A DNA stretch of 64,000 nt from Clostridium_AF sediminicola. Its GTDB lineage: Bacteria > Bacillota > Clostridia > Clostridiales > Clostridiaceae. Below, in pieces: positions 8,576-16,644 of this stretch; position 1 is the first letter of the stretch; every line of letters begins with the position of its first letter. The stretch spans positions 186,001-250,000 of the forward strand of contig NZ_BAABMF010000005.1 of NCBI RefSeq assembly GCF_050402865.1, given 5' to 3'. The notes beneath the pieces are model-generated. The model made no database searches. It saw only the letters and a program-made list of their open reading frames with translations, and had not been told where the DNA came from. The position numbers were made by a program, and so were the translations under genes.

Positions 8576-9271
8576 TCACCTACTTTCATAAAAAACAAAT
8601 CTAAAGAAAATAATAGATAATCCACAAAATACCTTCATACCAATTAGTGAATTCATAAGTACCAAGTAATACTCGTTTAAATAACCATTTCCTACGTTTA
8701 TTCCTAAGAATAAATATCCAACCCCAATAAGTATAATTAAAATAAATAATACTTTTTCTGCTTTATGCAAAAAATTCAAGCTAATATTATGAGTTTGAGA
8801 TACCAAAAATTTTATTATAAAAACTGATGCTAATACTGCACCACCTTGAAAGCCTCCACCTGGTGATCTATGTCCATTGAAAATTATATAGCTTCCAAAA
8901 ATCATAATAAAAGGGAACAAGAATCCACCTATTATGGATATTAATTGAGAATCTTCCCAAGTCACCACACCTGTTTCTTTTACTGGTTCTATATGACTAT
9001 TACTATCATGTCTGGAAAAATGAATTATACCTATTACACTAATAAGCAACATTAATGCTTCAAAAAATGTATCATACAATCTATAATTTAAGTAAATGGC
9101 AGTAACAACATTTTCTGCTCCTGTATCCTTTAGTGCATTATTCAAATAATAGTTAACGATTTCATTGGGAAAGCTCTCCATACTTCTATAATATAAATAC
9201 AAAGTCACAGAGGCAATAATTATAATATATGACGCTATAAGCATTTTTCTAATTGAATTTTTATCCTCCAT
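8576..9271 (-). CDS. Fused MbhE-MnhB antiporter subunit
   Basis: 231 residues. The N-terminal part (~1-90: TM segment, then NNALKDTGAENVVTAIYLNYR LYDTFFEAL in two pieces) matches the MbhE-type domain that elsewhere forms the C-terminal end of MrpA. The C-terminal part (~105-231, SIIGGFLFPFIMIFGSYIIF followed by GHRSPGGGFQGGAVLAS) is a canonical MnhB domain with its conserved proline-glycine motif. Fusion of the two is a modest departure from the separate MbhE and MbhF proteins of archaeal-type complexes. The ATG overlaps the upstream stop (TAATG). Confidence 0.85.
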   Translation of the reverse strand: MEDKNSIRKMLIASYIIIIASVTLYLYYRSMESFPNEIVNYYLNNALKDTGAENVVTAIYLNYRLYDTFFEALMLLISVIGIIHFSRHDSNSHIEPVKETGVVTWEDSQLISIIGGFLFPFIMIFGSYIIFNGHRSPGGGFQGGAVLASVFIIKFLVSQTHNISLNFLHKAEKVLFILIILIGVGYLFLGINVGNGYLNEYYLVLMNSLIGMKVFCGLSIIFFRFVFYESR

Positions 9272-9831
9272 TACAAAATCTCCTCCTCGAACACTTCCTC
9301 CTCAAGAATTCCTTCTATTTCAAAATGAAGATTCGCATCACATTCAAAGCATATATGATCTTCTAATCCTTCAAGTAAATAGTTATCCTCTCTACCAAAC
9401 AAGGTTAAGTCTTTTCCATCCTGTACTACTATTAAGTCATACTCATGTGCTGATTTTATATGTTCTACATCTTCTGAGGTGTAAATAACATGGGGTTCCA
9501 ACTCTTTATTTTTACAGAATTTTTCTATAATACTTTCTATTTCTGTTCTTCTTTTTATTTCATTATTTATATATGTCCCATTATTATTCTTAACAATATA
9601 ATATATTGAAAAAATCTTATACTTTTGGAATGCAACCAAATATAAAATAGTACTCAATGTACACCCCATAACAGCCTCAGCAATTGCTACGTCAGGAGCA
9701 CTATAAAGCAAGTAACAAAATGAACTAATTAAAGAAAAAATACCCATAGTTATTATTGAAACTCTTAATTTATTTGTAGTAATTGCCTTAAAAGCAAAAA
9801 CAATAGCTAATACCAAAAAAATTTTAAGCAT
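9271..9831 (-). CDS. DUF4040/MbhD-like antiporter subunit with acidic soluble extension
   Basis: 186 residues. Residues ~1-78 are three membrane helices of the MbhD/DUF4040 family (SAPDVAIAEAVMGCTLSTIL is the conserved stretch), equivalent to the end of MrpA's core. Residues ~85-186 are an unusual hydrophilic, very acidic tail (ending EGILEEEVFEEEIL) that I do not recognise. It is preceded by a good GGAGGT site and is coupled to the next gene. The tail might be a cytoplasmic regulatory or assembly piece; that is inference only. Confidence 0.8.
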   Translation of the reverse strand: MLKIFLVLAIVFAFKAITTNKLRVSIITMGIFSLISSFCYLLYSAPDVAIAEAVMGCTLSTILYLVAFQKYKIFSIYYIVKNNNGTYINNEIKRRTEIESIIEKFCKNKELEPHVIYTSEDVEHIKSAHEYDLIVVQDGKDLTLFGREDNYLLEGLEDHICFECDANLHFEIEGILEEEVFEEEIL

Positions 9832-9858
9832 AACTTTTACCTCCAGCTATACAAACTT

Positions 9859-10146
9859 CTATTTTTCTCTAAATCCACTATTATATGCTGATCGAACTAT
9901 AGCATGTGATGCAACTGGATTAATTATCATAACTATAATCATTATCAAAAATACTTTTAATGAAAAAAAATCCATTCCACGTTTTATTATTACACCAGCC
10001 ATAATACTTATAAATCCAACTGTATCTATAGTTGATGCAGACAATGCTCTTGAGTAGAATTTTTTAAACCTATATAGCCCTAGAATACCAAAACTCATAA
10101 AAACCAAACCAAAAACAATAGCAGAGTTTCCAATTATTTCTCTCAT
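9859..10146 (-). CDS. mnhG: Mrp antiporter subunit G (MnhG/PhaG-like)
   Basis: A 95-residue protein with three hydrophobic helices. It has the family pattern GILGLYRFKKFYSRALSAST with the conserved Arg-Phe and basic residues, followed by DTVGFISIMAG. AAGAGGTGATAAT provides the ribosome binding site. It lies 14 bp after mnhF and 27 bp before the mbhD-like gene. It is a small membrane subunit required for assembly of the antiporter. Confidence 0.88.
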   Translation of the reverse strand: MREIIGNSAIVFGLVFMSFGILGLYRFKKFYSRALSASTIDTVGFISIMAGVIIKRGMDFFSLKVFLIMIIVMIINPVASHAIVRSAYNSGFREK

Positions 10147-10160
10147 ATTATCACCTCTTA

Positions 10161-10418
10161 TTAAATTTTACCTTTTTTCATAATAAATCTAGATATGAAT
10201 ATAATAGAAATAAATCCAAGAAGTGCGTATACAATTGCAATATCCAAAAAGAATGACTTATCTTTCATAAGAGCAAAAATTACAATAAGCATTGTTATTT
10301 TTGAAGAAAATAAATTCAGTCCCAATATTCTATCCCAAATTGATGGGCCATAGATTATTCGAATCAAACTCCCTAACCCAAGCAAAGTTATAATCGTCAT
10401 TACTATTGCTGAAAACAT
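10161..10418 (-). CDS. mnhF: Mrp antiporter subunit F (MnhF-like)
   Basis: 85 residues from an ATG behind AGGGGTGG; the longer frame to 10448 overlaps mnhE and lacks a site. It has three helices and the family signature RIIYGPSIWDRILGLN, with the conserved Gly-Pro and Asp-Arg, near residue 25. It is a small core membrane subunit of the antiporter operon, between mnhE and mnhG. Confidence 0.88.
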   Translation of the reverse strand: MFSAIVMTIITLLGLGSLIRIIYGPSIWDRILGLNLFSSKITMLIVIFALMKDKSFFLDIAIVYALLGFISIIFISRFIMKKGKI

Positions 10419-10431
10419 ATTCCACCCCTCT

Positions 10432-10956
10432 CTATGAGACTTTTTCAAAATTTCTACTTGATTTTAATCTACTGGCTTTTAACAGTAACCTTTCAAAATC
10501 ACCTTTTATAATTTCACCAGCTTTTTTTGTATCTCTAGTTGTGCAGTTTATCCACAATACTTTTAAATTTCCTTCTTTTTTCTCAACAGTAATAGTTCCT
10601 GGTGTTAATGTTATAGCATTTGCCAGCAGTCCAATATATAGATCGTTTTTTAATTCAGTCTTGATATCAATAATTGCAATATTCTCTTCTCCTTTAATAA
10701 TAATTGGAACTAATTGCAATCCTGATGCAAATATTTTGTAGACCAAGTAAGAATAGAATTTGATTAAAAATAGTATATTGAACTTGTATGTTTGATTATA
10801 GGGTTTTGATAAAAAGAATTTATTGGTAATAGATAAGATAATAACGCTTAGAATTATTCCTACAACAATGTTTGTAAACCTAATCTCCTCATTTAAAATA
10901 ATCCAAAATATTGTAGTTCCAAATAAAACTCCTATGATATGCAAACTTTTATTCAT
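10432..10956 (-). CDS. mnhE: Mrp antiporter subunit E (MnhE-like), first gene of the operon
   Basis: 174 residues. Two to three N-terminal helices (GVLFGTTIFWIILNEE is the start of the family pattern) are followed by a cytoplasmic ferredoxin-like domain with the conserved NAITLTPGTITVE and WINCTTRDT segments. AAAGGGGG lies before the ATG. It opens the operon E-F-G-D'-(E'B)-C-D. A TATAAT-like -10 is visible upstream, but no convincing -35. Confidence 0.9.
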   Translation of the reverse strand: MNKSLHIIGVLFGTTIFWIILNEEIRFTNIVVGIILSVIILSITNKFFLSKPYNQTYKFNILFLIKFYSYLVYKIFASGLQLVPIIIKGEENIAIIDIKTELKNDLYIGLLANAITLTPGTITVEKKEGNLKVLWINCTTRDTKKAGEIIKGDFERLLLKASRLKSSRNFEKVS

Positions 10957-11321
10957 ACAAAACCCCCTTTTTATTCAATTCACAATGTTATATATAGTTA
11001 ACCTTAGTATTATTATATACTTATAAACTATATTTTTAGAATAAAAACAAAAATAACTATTTTATAAATTTTAAATGCAATTTTTGTGCCAATATTATTA
11101 GATATGATATATCTAATAATAAAAGCTATCGTGAACTTAGTAATATTGCCATACTCGTTTCCATATTATTATTATAAAAAAAAGAGACCGCTAAAGGTTT
11201 AACAGCCCTATATTAATTTTGTTCTATTCTGATACACTTCTGTCTAATTTCGACTAATATCCATGTTTCAATTAGATACATTTGTTTCATTATAATACAT
11301 TATATTTTATGTAACCTACTT
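10957..11321. other. Gene-free gap between mnhE and the FAA hydrolase gene
   Basis: This AT-rich stretch contains one perfect 12 bp-arm hairpin at 11094-11120 (ATTATTAGATAT, loop GAT), without a T-run on either side. I see no other conserved signal or reading frame. Confidence 0.6.
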
Positions 11322-12200
11322 TTATTTTACAAAATTAGTGATTTCACCTATTTTTTCAATACAACACTTAACTTCATCTCCAGCTTTCAAGAATTTTTCT
11401 GGTTTAAATCCCATTCCTACGCCTGAAGGAGTACCCGTTGAAATTATATCGCCTGGTTTCAATGTTGTTCCTTTTGAAAAATCACTAATGATATATGGAA
11501 TATCAAATATAAATTCCTTAGTATTTGAATTTTGTCTCATTTCACCATTTACATAAGATTTTATATTCAATTCCACAGGAAATTTTATTTCATTTTTATC
11601 AACAATATACGGTCCTATAGGGCAAGTATTATCTAACCCTTTACCTCTAAACCATTGAACATGATTTGTTTGTAAATCTCTCGCTGATATATCATTTAAA
11701 ATTGTATATCCAAAAATATACTCTTCAGCCTTTTCTGCTGGTATGTCCTTACCTTCTTTTCCAATTATCAATGCTAACTCTACCTCGTAATCAATTTTTG
11801 TTGACAAATCCTTATGTAATCTTATATTTTCCCCAGGACCAACAGGTTCGTTAACCATTTTAAAGAAATACAACGGATACTCTGGAACACCATTTTTCAA
11901 ATCCATTGCCGAAGGAACTTCCTTTACATGTTCTCTATAATTCTTCCCTAAACAAATTACCCCTCTTCCAATCTCTTTCATTGGCGACTTAACAACAACC
12001 TCTTCTAATTTGATTCCATCACCTGTAGTTTCTAAATCAGTTAATCTTTTCTCATACTTAGTACCATAATTTTCAATGAAATCAGTGAAATTCTTTGGTA
12101 CATCTTCTTTAAATATCTTTTTAAAAGATACAATAGTATTATCATTGTTAAGTATACCAAAATCTTCTTCCCCATTATGTATAAATCTTAAATACTTCAT
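11322..12200 (-). CDS. Fumarylacetoacetate hydrolase (FAA) family protein
   Basis: 292 residues from the ATG behind GGGGGGAT; an upstream in-frame extension reads through the leader element and is rejected. The N-terminal domain is small (MKYLRFIHNGEEDFG). The FAH catalytic domain follows, with VICLGKNYREHVKE, the metal-binding acidic set around KIDYEVELALIIGK, FGYTILNDISARDLQ, and the C-terminal STGTPSGVGMG. The family includes hydrolases and isomerases/decarboxylases of beta-diketo acids and the oxaloacetate-tautomerase-like FAHD1 group; the substrate is not predictable here. It is monocistronic. A structured hairpin shared with secG and gpmI lies directly upstream. Confidence 0.88.
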   Translation of the reverse strand: MKYLRFIHNGEEDFGILNNDNTIVSFKKIFKEDVPKNFTDFIENYGTKYEKRLTDLETTGDGIKLEEVVVKSPMKEIGRGVICLGKNYREHVKEVPSAMDLKNGVPEYPLYFFKMVNEPVGPGENIRLHKDLSTKIDYEVELALIIGKEGKDIPAEKAEEYIFGYTILNDISARDLQTNHVQWFRGKGLDNTCPIGPYIVDKNEIKFPVELNIKSYVNGEMRQNSNTKEFIFDIPYIISDFSKGTTLKPGDIISTGTPSGVGMGFKPEKFLKAGDEVKCCIEKIGEITNFVK

Positions 12201-12220
12201 AATAAAATCCCCCCATTTAT

Positions 12221-12321
12221 GGGTCGGCTTAAGAATTAGTTCTACTTTTCTTTTGAAAATATGCATGTTTTAAGCATTTTTCGAAAGAAATTTAGTAAAA
12301 GTTATTCTTCAACGATCCCTA
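12221..12321 (-). promoter_or_regulatory. Family 3 leader hairpin before the FAA hydrolase gene
   Basis: This element of about 100 nt ends about 20 nt before the start codon. In gene orientation it opens with TAGGGATCGTTGAAGAATAA and closes with TAATTCTTAAGCCGACCC, forming one long imperfect hairpin. Close relatives at 56755-56854 (secG) and 59932-60031 (gpmI) keep the pairing while changing the bases. Function unknown. Confidence 0.65.
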
Positions 12322-12443
12322 ACCATATTTTGCTTTACTATAATAAAATAATAGCACAAAATGGATAGGCAATGATATAAAACAATAAGTAAGTTTTAAA
12401 ACAAAATTTATTTCAATACATAGTGCACAATTCACAATGCATA

Positions 12444-12542
12444 GTTGTGGATACCTTTCGTTGACACGAAAGGTATCCACAACTTGAAACTTATCACTTG
12501 TAACTTGTCACTATAAATTGCGAACTTGTTCGCAATTTATAA
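12444..12542. repeat. Family 1 repeat, internally deleted copy C
   Basis: The unit is reduced to a perfect 17 bp-stem hairpin, GTTGTGGATACCTTTCG with its inverted copy around TTGACA, followed by the right terminal heptads (ACTTATCACTTGTAACTTG) and the AAATTGCGAAC/GTTCGCAATTT flanking hairpin. Confidence 0.75.
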
Positions 12543-12585
12543 TTACTGTGCATTTAATTAAATCAATAGCATCTTAAAACAGATA

Positions 12586-12924
12586 CTAATTTACATAAGA
12601 ATGATTATCTAATCCCAAATGCATCAAAAAGTGTTCTTTGTCTTTATATGTTACATTCACTTCTATCTCTCCATTTTCAATTTCTTCTTGTATATGAGGT
12701 TCTAATTTTTCAGCCAAACTTTTTTGATTTTTAAGTGAGTAATCTACTCTCCCATCATCAAAAAATTGATTTAAAATTTTTCTTGTAATGTGAACAAATT
12801 CTTCAGAATTATAATCAGCTTTTTTTGCAACCATATCCCACTGAATAGCATCAATAACATTTTTTTCTGTAAAATCGCACTCTAAAGATCCAAATTCACC
12901 ATTATATTTATAAAATATATGCAT
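12586..12924 (-). CDS. Hypothetical protein, 112 residues
   Basis: From the ATG behind GGAGATGAGTGT the protein begins MHIFYKYNGEFGSLECDF and ends GLDNHSYVN. It is soluble and acidic, has no signal peptide or membrane segment, and contains a helical middle part (RKILNQFFDDGRVDYSLKN). I do not recognise the family. It stands alone between two family 1 repeats. Codon use resembles its neighbours and the ribosome binding site is good, so it is probably a real gene. Confidence 0.65.
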   Translation of the reverse strand: MHIFYKYNGEFGSLECDFTEKNVIDAIQWDMVAKKADYNSEEFVHITRKILNQFFDDGRVDYSLKNQKSLAEKLEPHIQEEIENGEIEVNVTYKDKEHFLMHLGLDNHSYVN

Positions 12925-13048
12925 ACACTCATCTCCTTCAGTATTATTATTTTCATTTAAAAGTTCTCCATACATTTTTTTAGCTTGAAAAAATATTTAT
13001 ACTATTTACTTTATTATGGAACAATAAAAATAAAATGAGAACTAAAAA

Positions 13049-13260
13049 AGTGATAAGTTACAAGTGACAAGTTAAGGTTAATTTTCTTGCAGAAAATCTT
13101 TAGCTAAGCCTTTGTTAGCTTCGCTAACTGGAATAAGGAACTTTTGCTACGCAAAAGGAAGTCATTTTATCTTTTGTATAATTAAAAGCTTTCGCTTGCG
13201 AAAGGTATCCACAACTTGTAACTTGTCACTATAAATTTCGAACTTGTTCGCAATTTATAA
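13049..13260. repeat. Family 1 composite palindromic repeat, copy D
   Basis: Complete copy. It runs from left heptads (AGTGATAAGTTACAAGTGAC) through ATTTTCTTGCAGAAAAT, GTTAGCTTCGCTAAC, CTTTTGCTACGCAAAAG and CTTTCGCTTGCGAAAG hairpins, then TATCCACAAC, right heptads, and the AAATTTCGAAC/GTTCGCAATTT hairpin. Confidence 0.8.
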
Positions 13261-13350
13261 ATATTCCCCAATAATTCCAATTTAGCTGTACTATTTTATA
13301 TAACTTTCATTTATACTAATATATAAATGAATATACGAGGAGATCTAACA

Positions 13351-14157
13351 TTGAAATACATAACTTTTCTAAAACAATTAGTAAGAAAATTAGATAATGA
13401 TGATATACTTGCTTTATCATCTCAGCTTGCTTATGGTTTATTATTAAGTTTTTTTCCTTTTTTGATATTTCTTTTAACTATTTTGGGTTATATTCCTTTA
13501 GATAGTTCTGAAGTATTGCATGGCTTAAAAGCAATACTTCCTCAAAATGCTTATGAATTAATAACAACGACTATCGTTGAAATCTTTGATTCAAAAAATG
13601 GAGATTTACTTTCTTTCAGTTTAATAATAACAATTTGGACAGCATCTACTGGCTTAGGAGCTGTTAGACGTGGTTTGAACAAAGCATATAATGTAGACGA
13701 AAAACGATCTTTCATTGAAGTTAAACTAGCATCCATTATTAGTACTTTCGGACTTAGTTTTATGATTATTTTTGCTTTTTTCTTATTAGTTATTGGTAAT
13801 ATAATAGGATTGAAGCTCACATTATGGCTGAGACTTTCTGTAAGATTTAATTTGTTTTGGAATTTAATGAGATATTTCTTAGCTTTAGTTTCAATGATTT
13901 TAATTTTTGCAGTTATTTATAAAGTCACCCCTACAACTAAATTAGATTTTGAAGATGTATTTCCTGGAGCAGTTTTTGCAACTTTAGGATGGTTAATATC
14001 TTCTCTTTTCTTCTCTTATTATGTTGATAATTTTAGTAATTACTCAAGGATTTACGGTGGAATTGCCACAGTAGTTGTTCTAATGATTTGGCTTTACATA
14101 AGTTCATTAGTTATTTTGATAGGAGGAGAGATAAATTCTATAATTTCTAAAAGATAA
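13351..14157 (+). CDS. YihY/BrkB family inner membrane protein
   Basis: 268 residues from a TTG behind GAGGAGAT; the ATG at 13327 has no site. It is a polytopic membrane protein of the YihY (Virul_fac_BrkB) family, with about six helices. The conserved features are SSQLAYGLLLSFFPFLIFLL near the N-terminus, ASTGLGAVRRGLNKAY around residue 100, and VVVLMIWLYISSLVILIGGE near the C-terminus. The molecular role is not established; the name ribonuclease BN used in older annotation for this family is wrong. It is monocistronic and ends at a bidirectional terminator. Confidence 0.9.
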   Translation: MKYITFLKQLVRKLDNDDILALSSQLAYGLLLSFFPFLIFLLTILGYIPLDSSEVLHGLKAILPQNAYELITTTIVEIFDSKNGDLLSFSLIITIWTASTGLGAVRRGLNKAYNVDEKRSFIEVKLASIISTFGLSFMIIFAFFLLVIGNIIGLKLTLWLRLSVRFNLFWNLMRYFLALVSMILIFAVIYKVTPTTKLDFEDVFPGAVFATLGWLISSLFFSYYVDNFSNYSRIYGGIATVVVLMIWLYISSLVILIGGEINSIISKR

Positions 14158-14186
14158 AAAGCATTTTGGCTACCAAAATGCTTTTT
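14158..14186. terminator. Bidirectional terminator between yihY-like gene and sensor kinase
   Basis: AAAGCATTTTGG / CCAAAATGCTTT with loop CTA is followed by T-rich flanks in both directions (TTTTTTT on plus; AAAAAG complement on minus). It serves two convergent genes. Confidence 0.85.
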
Positions 14187-15686
14187 TTAACATTTCTTCA
14201 TAGAAAAATAGAATTTAACTCCTCTATCAGTATTTTCTACTCCATAAATGCTATTATGCAAATCTAATATATTTTTAACTATTGCTAATCCTAATCCTGT
14301 TCCTCCAAAATTTTTATTCCCGGATTTATCAATTCTATAAAACTTGTTCCATATTTTATCTTTCTCTTCATCAGGGATATGGCTACCTTCATTTTCTACT
14401 TCTATAAATACATCATCGTCAATAATTATTTTATTAATATATATACTTCCCTCTTCCTTAGTATATCTTATTGCATTTGTAACTAAATTATTTACGACCT
14501 GTTCTATTCTTTGAATATCTCCTTTTACAAAATATTCTTCATCTTGATATCCTCGTATTACTTTTAAATCTTTATTCATTAAATAAGTAGCACTCATTTT
14601 CTTAATTATTTCATTTAATAATGCTACAATATCAAACTCATTTTCTTCTAATTTCATATTTCCTGTTTCATATTTAGATAATTGAAGCATGTCAGAAACT
14701 AAATTACCCATTTTTTTTGATTCATCTAAAATTACATCAATATAATAATCTTTTTCTTCATCTTCAAAAATTCCATCTTTGAACCCTTCTGCATATCCTT
14801 CAATCAATGTTATTGGCGTTTTCAATTCATGTGATACAGAAGCAACAAATTCACGTCTCATTTTCTCTATTTTTTTTTCTTTCTCAATATCTCTTTTTAA
14901 CTGTTTATTAGATTTCTTTAAAGAATCTAGTGCTGATTCTAAGTTTTGAGATAAAAAGTTTAAAGTTATTGCCAAACTCCCTAGCTCATCTTTACTTTTT
15001 ATATCACATTTTTGAGAAAAGTCCAATTTAGCCATCTTTTCTGCAGTTTCATTTAATTTCCTCAACGGTTTAGATACCATTCTTGAATAAATCAATGACA
15101 ATAAAAGAATAATTACTATTGCTATTAAGTAAAAATACAAATAAAAACCTGACATAGTTTCAATTGTATCTGATACTTCATTTAATGGTGTGATTGCAAA
15201 TACTATTTTCACAGGTATTCCATTTTTCTCTATAGAAGACACACACACTAAATTTTTGAAATCATACAATTTATTCGCAACTGTATAGGTTGTTATATCA
15301 TTGCTCTGTCGCAAATTATAAATGTTTTGCGGCTTAGCAACAAATTTATTTATAATTTCTTTTACTTCATTTATTTTAGTATAAGCATTTTTTTCATCTT
15401 CATAGCTTGTAATATAACTCATGGTTCCGTTATTTTCCAAAATAACAATTTTTGAATTTTCTTCTTTTTCAAATTTATTTATAAGTCTTATTCCTTCTTC
15501 CCAGTCATCAATATTATTGTAGAATTGAAATTCAAACTTCCTAAGTTTTTCCTCAAACTCACTTGTTTTTCTCCAAATAAAATACCTTTCAAAAAATAAA
15601 GACTGCACTAGTAATTGTGTCAAAATAAATAATAGAAAAAAAACAACTGTTACTATAAATAACTTAAAAGTAATTTTCTTTTTCAT
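14187..15686 (-). CDS. Sensor histidine kinase (HAMP type), CssS-like by context
   Basis: 499 residues: TM helix 1 at ~8-30, extracellular sensor ~31-175, TM2 ~177-198, HAMP ~200-255 (KPLRKLNETAEKMAKLDFS), HisKA with FVASVSHELKTPITLIEG (phospho-His), and HATPase_c with NNLVTNAIRYTKEEG, GGTGLGLAIVKNILD. It is translationally coupled to the response regulator (TAATG overlap). The pair diverges from an HtrA-type protease, the same arrangement as cssRS and htrB in Bacillus subtilis, where the system answers secretion stress. The functional parallel is an inference from position only. Confidence 0.92.
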   Translation of the reverse strand: MKKKITFKLFIVTVVFFLLFILTQLLVQSLFFERYFIWRKTSEFEEKLRKFEFQFYNNIDDWEEGIRLINKFEKEENSKIVILENNGTMSYITSYEDEKNAYTKINEVKEIINKFVAKPQNIYNLRQSNDITTYTVANKLYDFKNLVCVSSIEKNGIPVKIVFAITPLNEVSDTIETMSGFYLYFYLIAIVIILLLSLIYSRMVSKPLRKLNETAEKMAKLDFSQKCDIKSKDELGSLAITLNFLSQNLESALDSLKKSNKQLKRDIEKEKKIEKMRREFVASVSHELKTPITLIEGYAEGFKDGIFEDEEKDYYIDVILDESKKMGNLVSDMLQLSKYETGNMKLEENEFDIVALLNEIIKKMSATYLMNKDLKVIRGYQDEEYFVKGDIQRIEQVVNNLVTNAIRYTKEEGSIYINKIIIDDDVFIEVENEGSHIPDEEKDKIWNKFYRIDKSGNKNFGGTGLGLAIVKNILDLHNSIYGVENTDRGVKFYFSMKKC

Positions 15687-16363
15687 TATTTCACCTCAAA
15701 TTTATAACCGCTTCCCCTTATTGTTATAATATAATTTGCTTTATCTCCTAACTTTTCCCTTAATCTTTTAACATTTGTATCAACAGTCCTTAACCCTCCG
15801 AAGTAATCAAAACCCCATACCTTGTCTAAAATCTTATCCCTAGAAAGTGCTATCCCTTTATTTTTAACAAAGAATATAAGTAAATCATACTCTTTTGGTG
15901 ATAAATTTATTGAATTATTATGTACTAAAACTTCATGAGATAATTCATTTATAGTAAGTCCATCATATTTATAAATGCCTTCAGTTTCAGTTTCATCTAT
16001 TGTAATTCTTTTAAGTAATGCTTTGATTTTTGCAACTAATACTTTAGGACTGAATGGTTTTGTCACATAATTGTCAGCTCCTAATTCATATCCCAGCAAC
16101 TTATCATCTTCCTCAGATTTAGCTGTTAAAATTATTATTGGAACATTAGATTCTTTTCTAATATTAGTACAAACTGTCCATCCATCCATATATGGCATCA
16201 TTATATCTAAAATTATTAAATCTATATCGAACTCTTTAAATTTTTTTATAGCTTCAATACCATTCTCAGCCTCTACACATCCATAGCCACTTTTTACGAT
16301 ATATGCTTTTACTAATTTTCTTAATCTTTCTTCATCTTCAACAATCATTATTGTTTTACTCAT
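15686..16363 (-). CDS. OmpR/PhoB-type response regulator
   Basis: 225 residues from the ATG behind AGGTGATAG; a GTG three codons upstream is inside that site. The receiver domain shows the acidic pocket (IVEDEE), phospho-acceptor Asp in DLIILDIMMPYMDG, the Thr in IILTAKSEED, and Lys in NYVTKPFSP. The C-terminal winged helix contains LSPKEYDLLIFF and RTVDTNVKRLREKLG. It is the first gene of a two-gene operon with its kinase and diverges from the htrA-like gene across 281 bp. It probably regulates that protease and itself. Confidence 0.93.
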   Translation of the reverse strand: MSKTIMIVEDEERLRKLVKAYIVKSGYGCVEAENGIEAIKKFKEFDIDLIILDIMMPYMDGWTVCTNIRKESNVPIIILTAKSEEDDKLLGYELGADNYVTKPFSPKVLVAKIKALLKRITIDETETEGIYKYDGLTINELSHEVLVHNNSINLSPKEYDLLIFFVKNKGIALSRDKILDKVWGFDYFGGLRTVDTNVKRLREKLGDKANYIITIRGSGYKFEVK

Positions 16364-16410
16364 GACTATCACCTACTTATTCTTTTTATAATAATTTTAT
16401 CATAATGCAT

Positions 16411-16468
16411 AATAAATTGCGAAGCAAGTTCGCAATCTATAGTTGACAGTTGACAGTGCATTGTGCAT
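16411..16468. repeat. Family 1 repeat remnant, copy E
   Basis: Only the flanking hairpin (AAATTGCGAAGCAAGTTCGCAA) and two heptads of a variant type (TTGACAG, TTGACAG) remain. It lies in the promoter gap between the response regulator and htrA. Confidence 0.55.
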
Positions 16469-16502
16469 CAAAATAAATTATTTAATTATTTATCAATATT
16501 TC

Positions 16503-16518
16503 TGTCAACTAAATGACA
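16503..16518. promoter_or_regulatory. Candidate operator TGTCA-N6-TGACA in the divergent promoter region
   Basis: A perfect inverted repeat TGTCA ACTAAA TGACA lies between the two-component operon and the htrA promoter (44 bp upstream of its -35). Spacing of about one helical turn between half-site centres would suit an OmpR-type dimer. Assignment to the adjacent regulator is a guess. Confidence 0.4.
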
Positions 16519-16561
16519 CATACTAACCTTAATATATAACTATGATGATTAACCAAAATAA

Positions 16562-16590
16562 TTGAACTAATATAAATTATATGGGATAAT
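16562..16590 (+). promoter_or_regulatory. Sigma-A promoter of htrA-like gene
   Basis: TTGAAC (16562-16567), 17 bp spacer, GATAAT (16585-16590); about 54 bp before the ATG. Confidence 0.65.
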
Positions 16591-16644
16591 CAATTTATTA
16601 TTATTTCAAAACCATTGATAAGATAATTATAAGGAGGCTTTTTA

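Noticed and set aside
13327..14157. Ribonuclease BN annotation for the YihY-family gene
   Set aside because: The family is a polytopic membrane protein without nuclease motifs; the old name comes from a misassignment.
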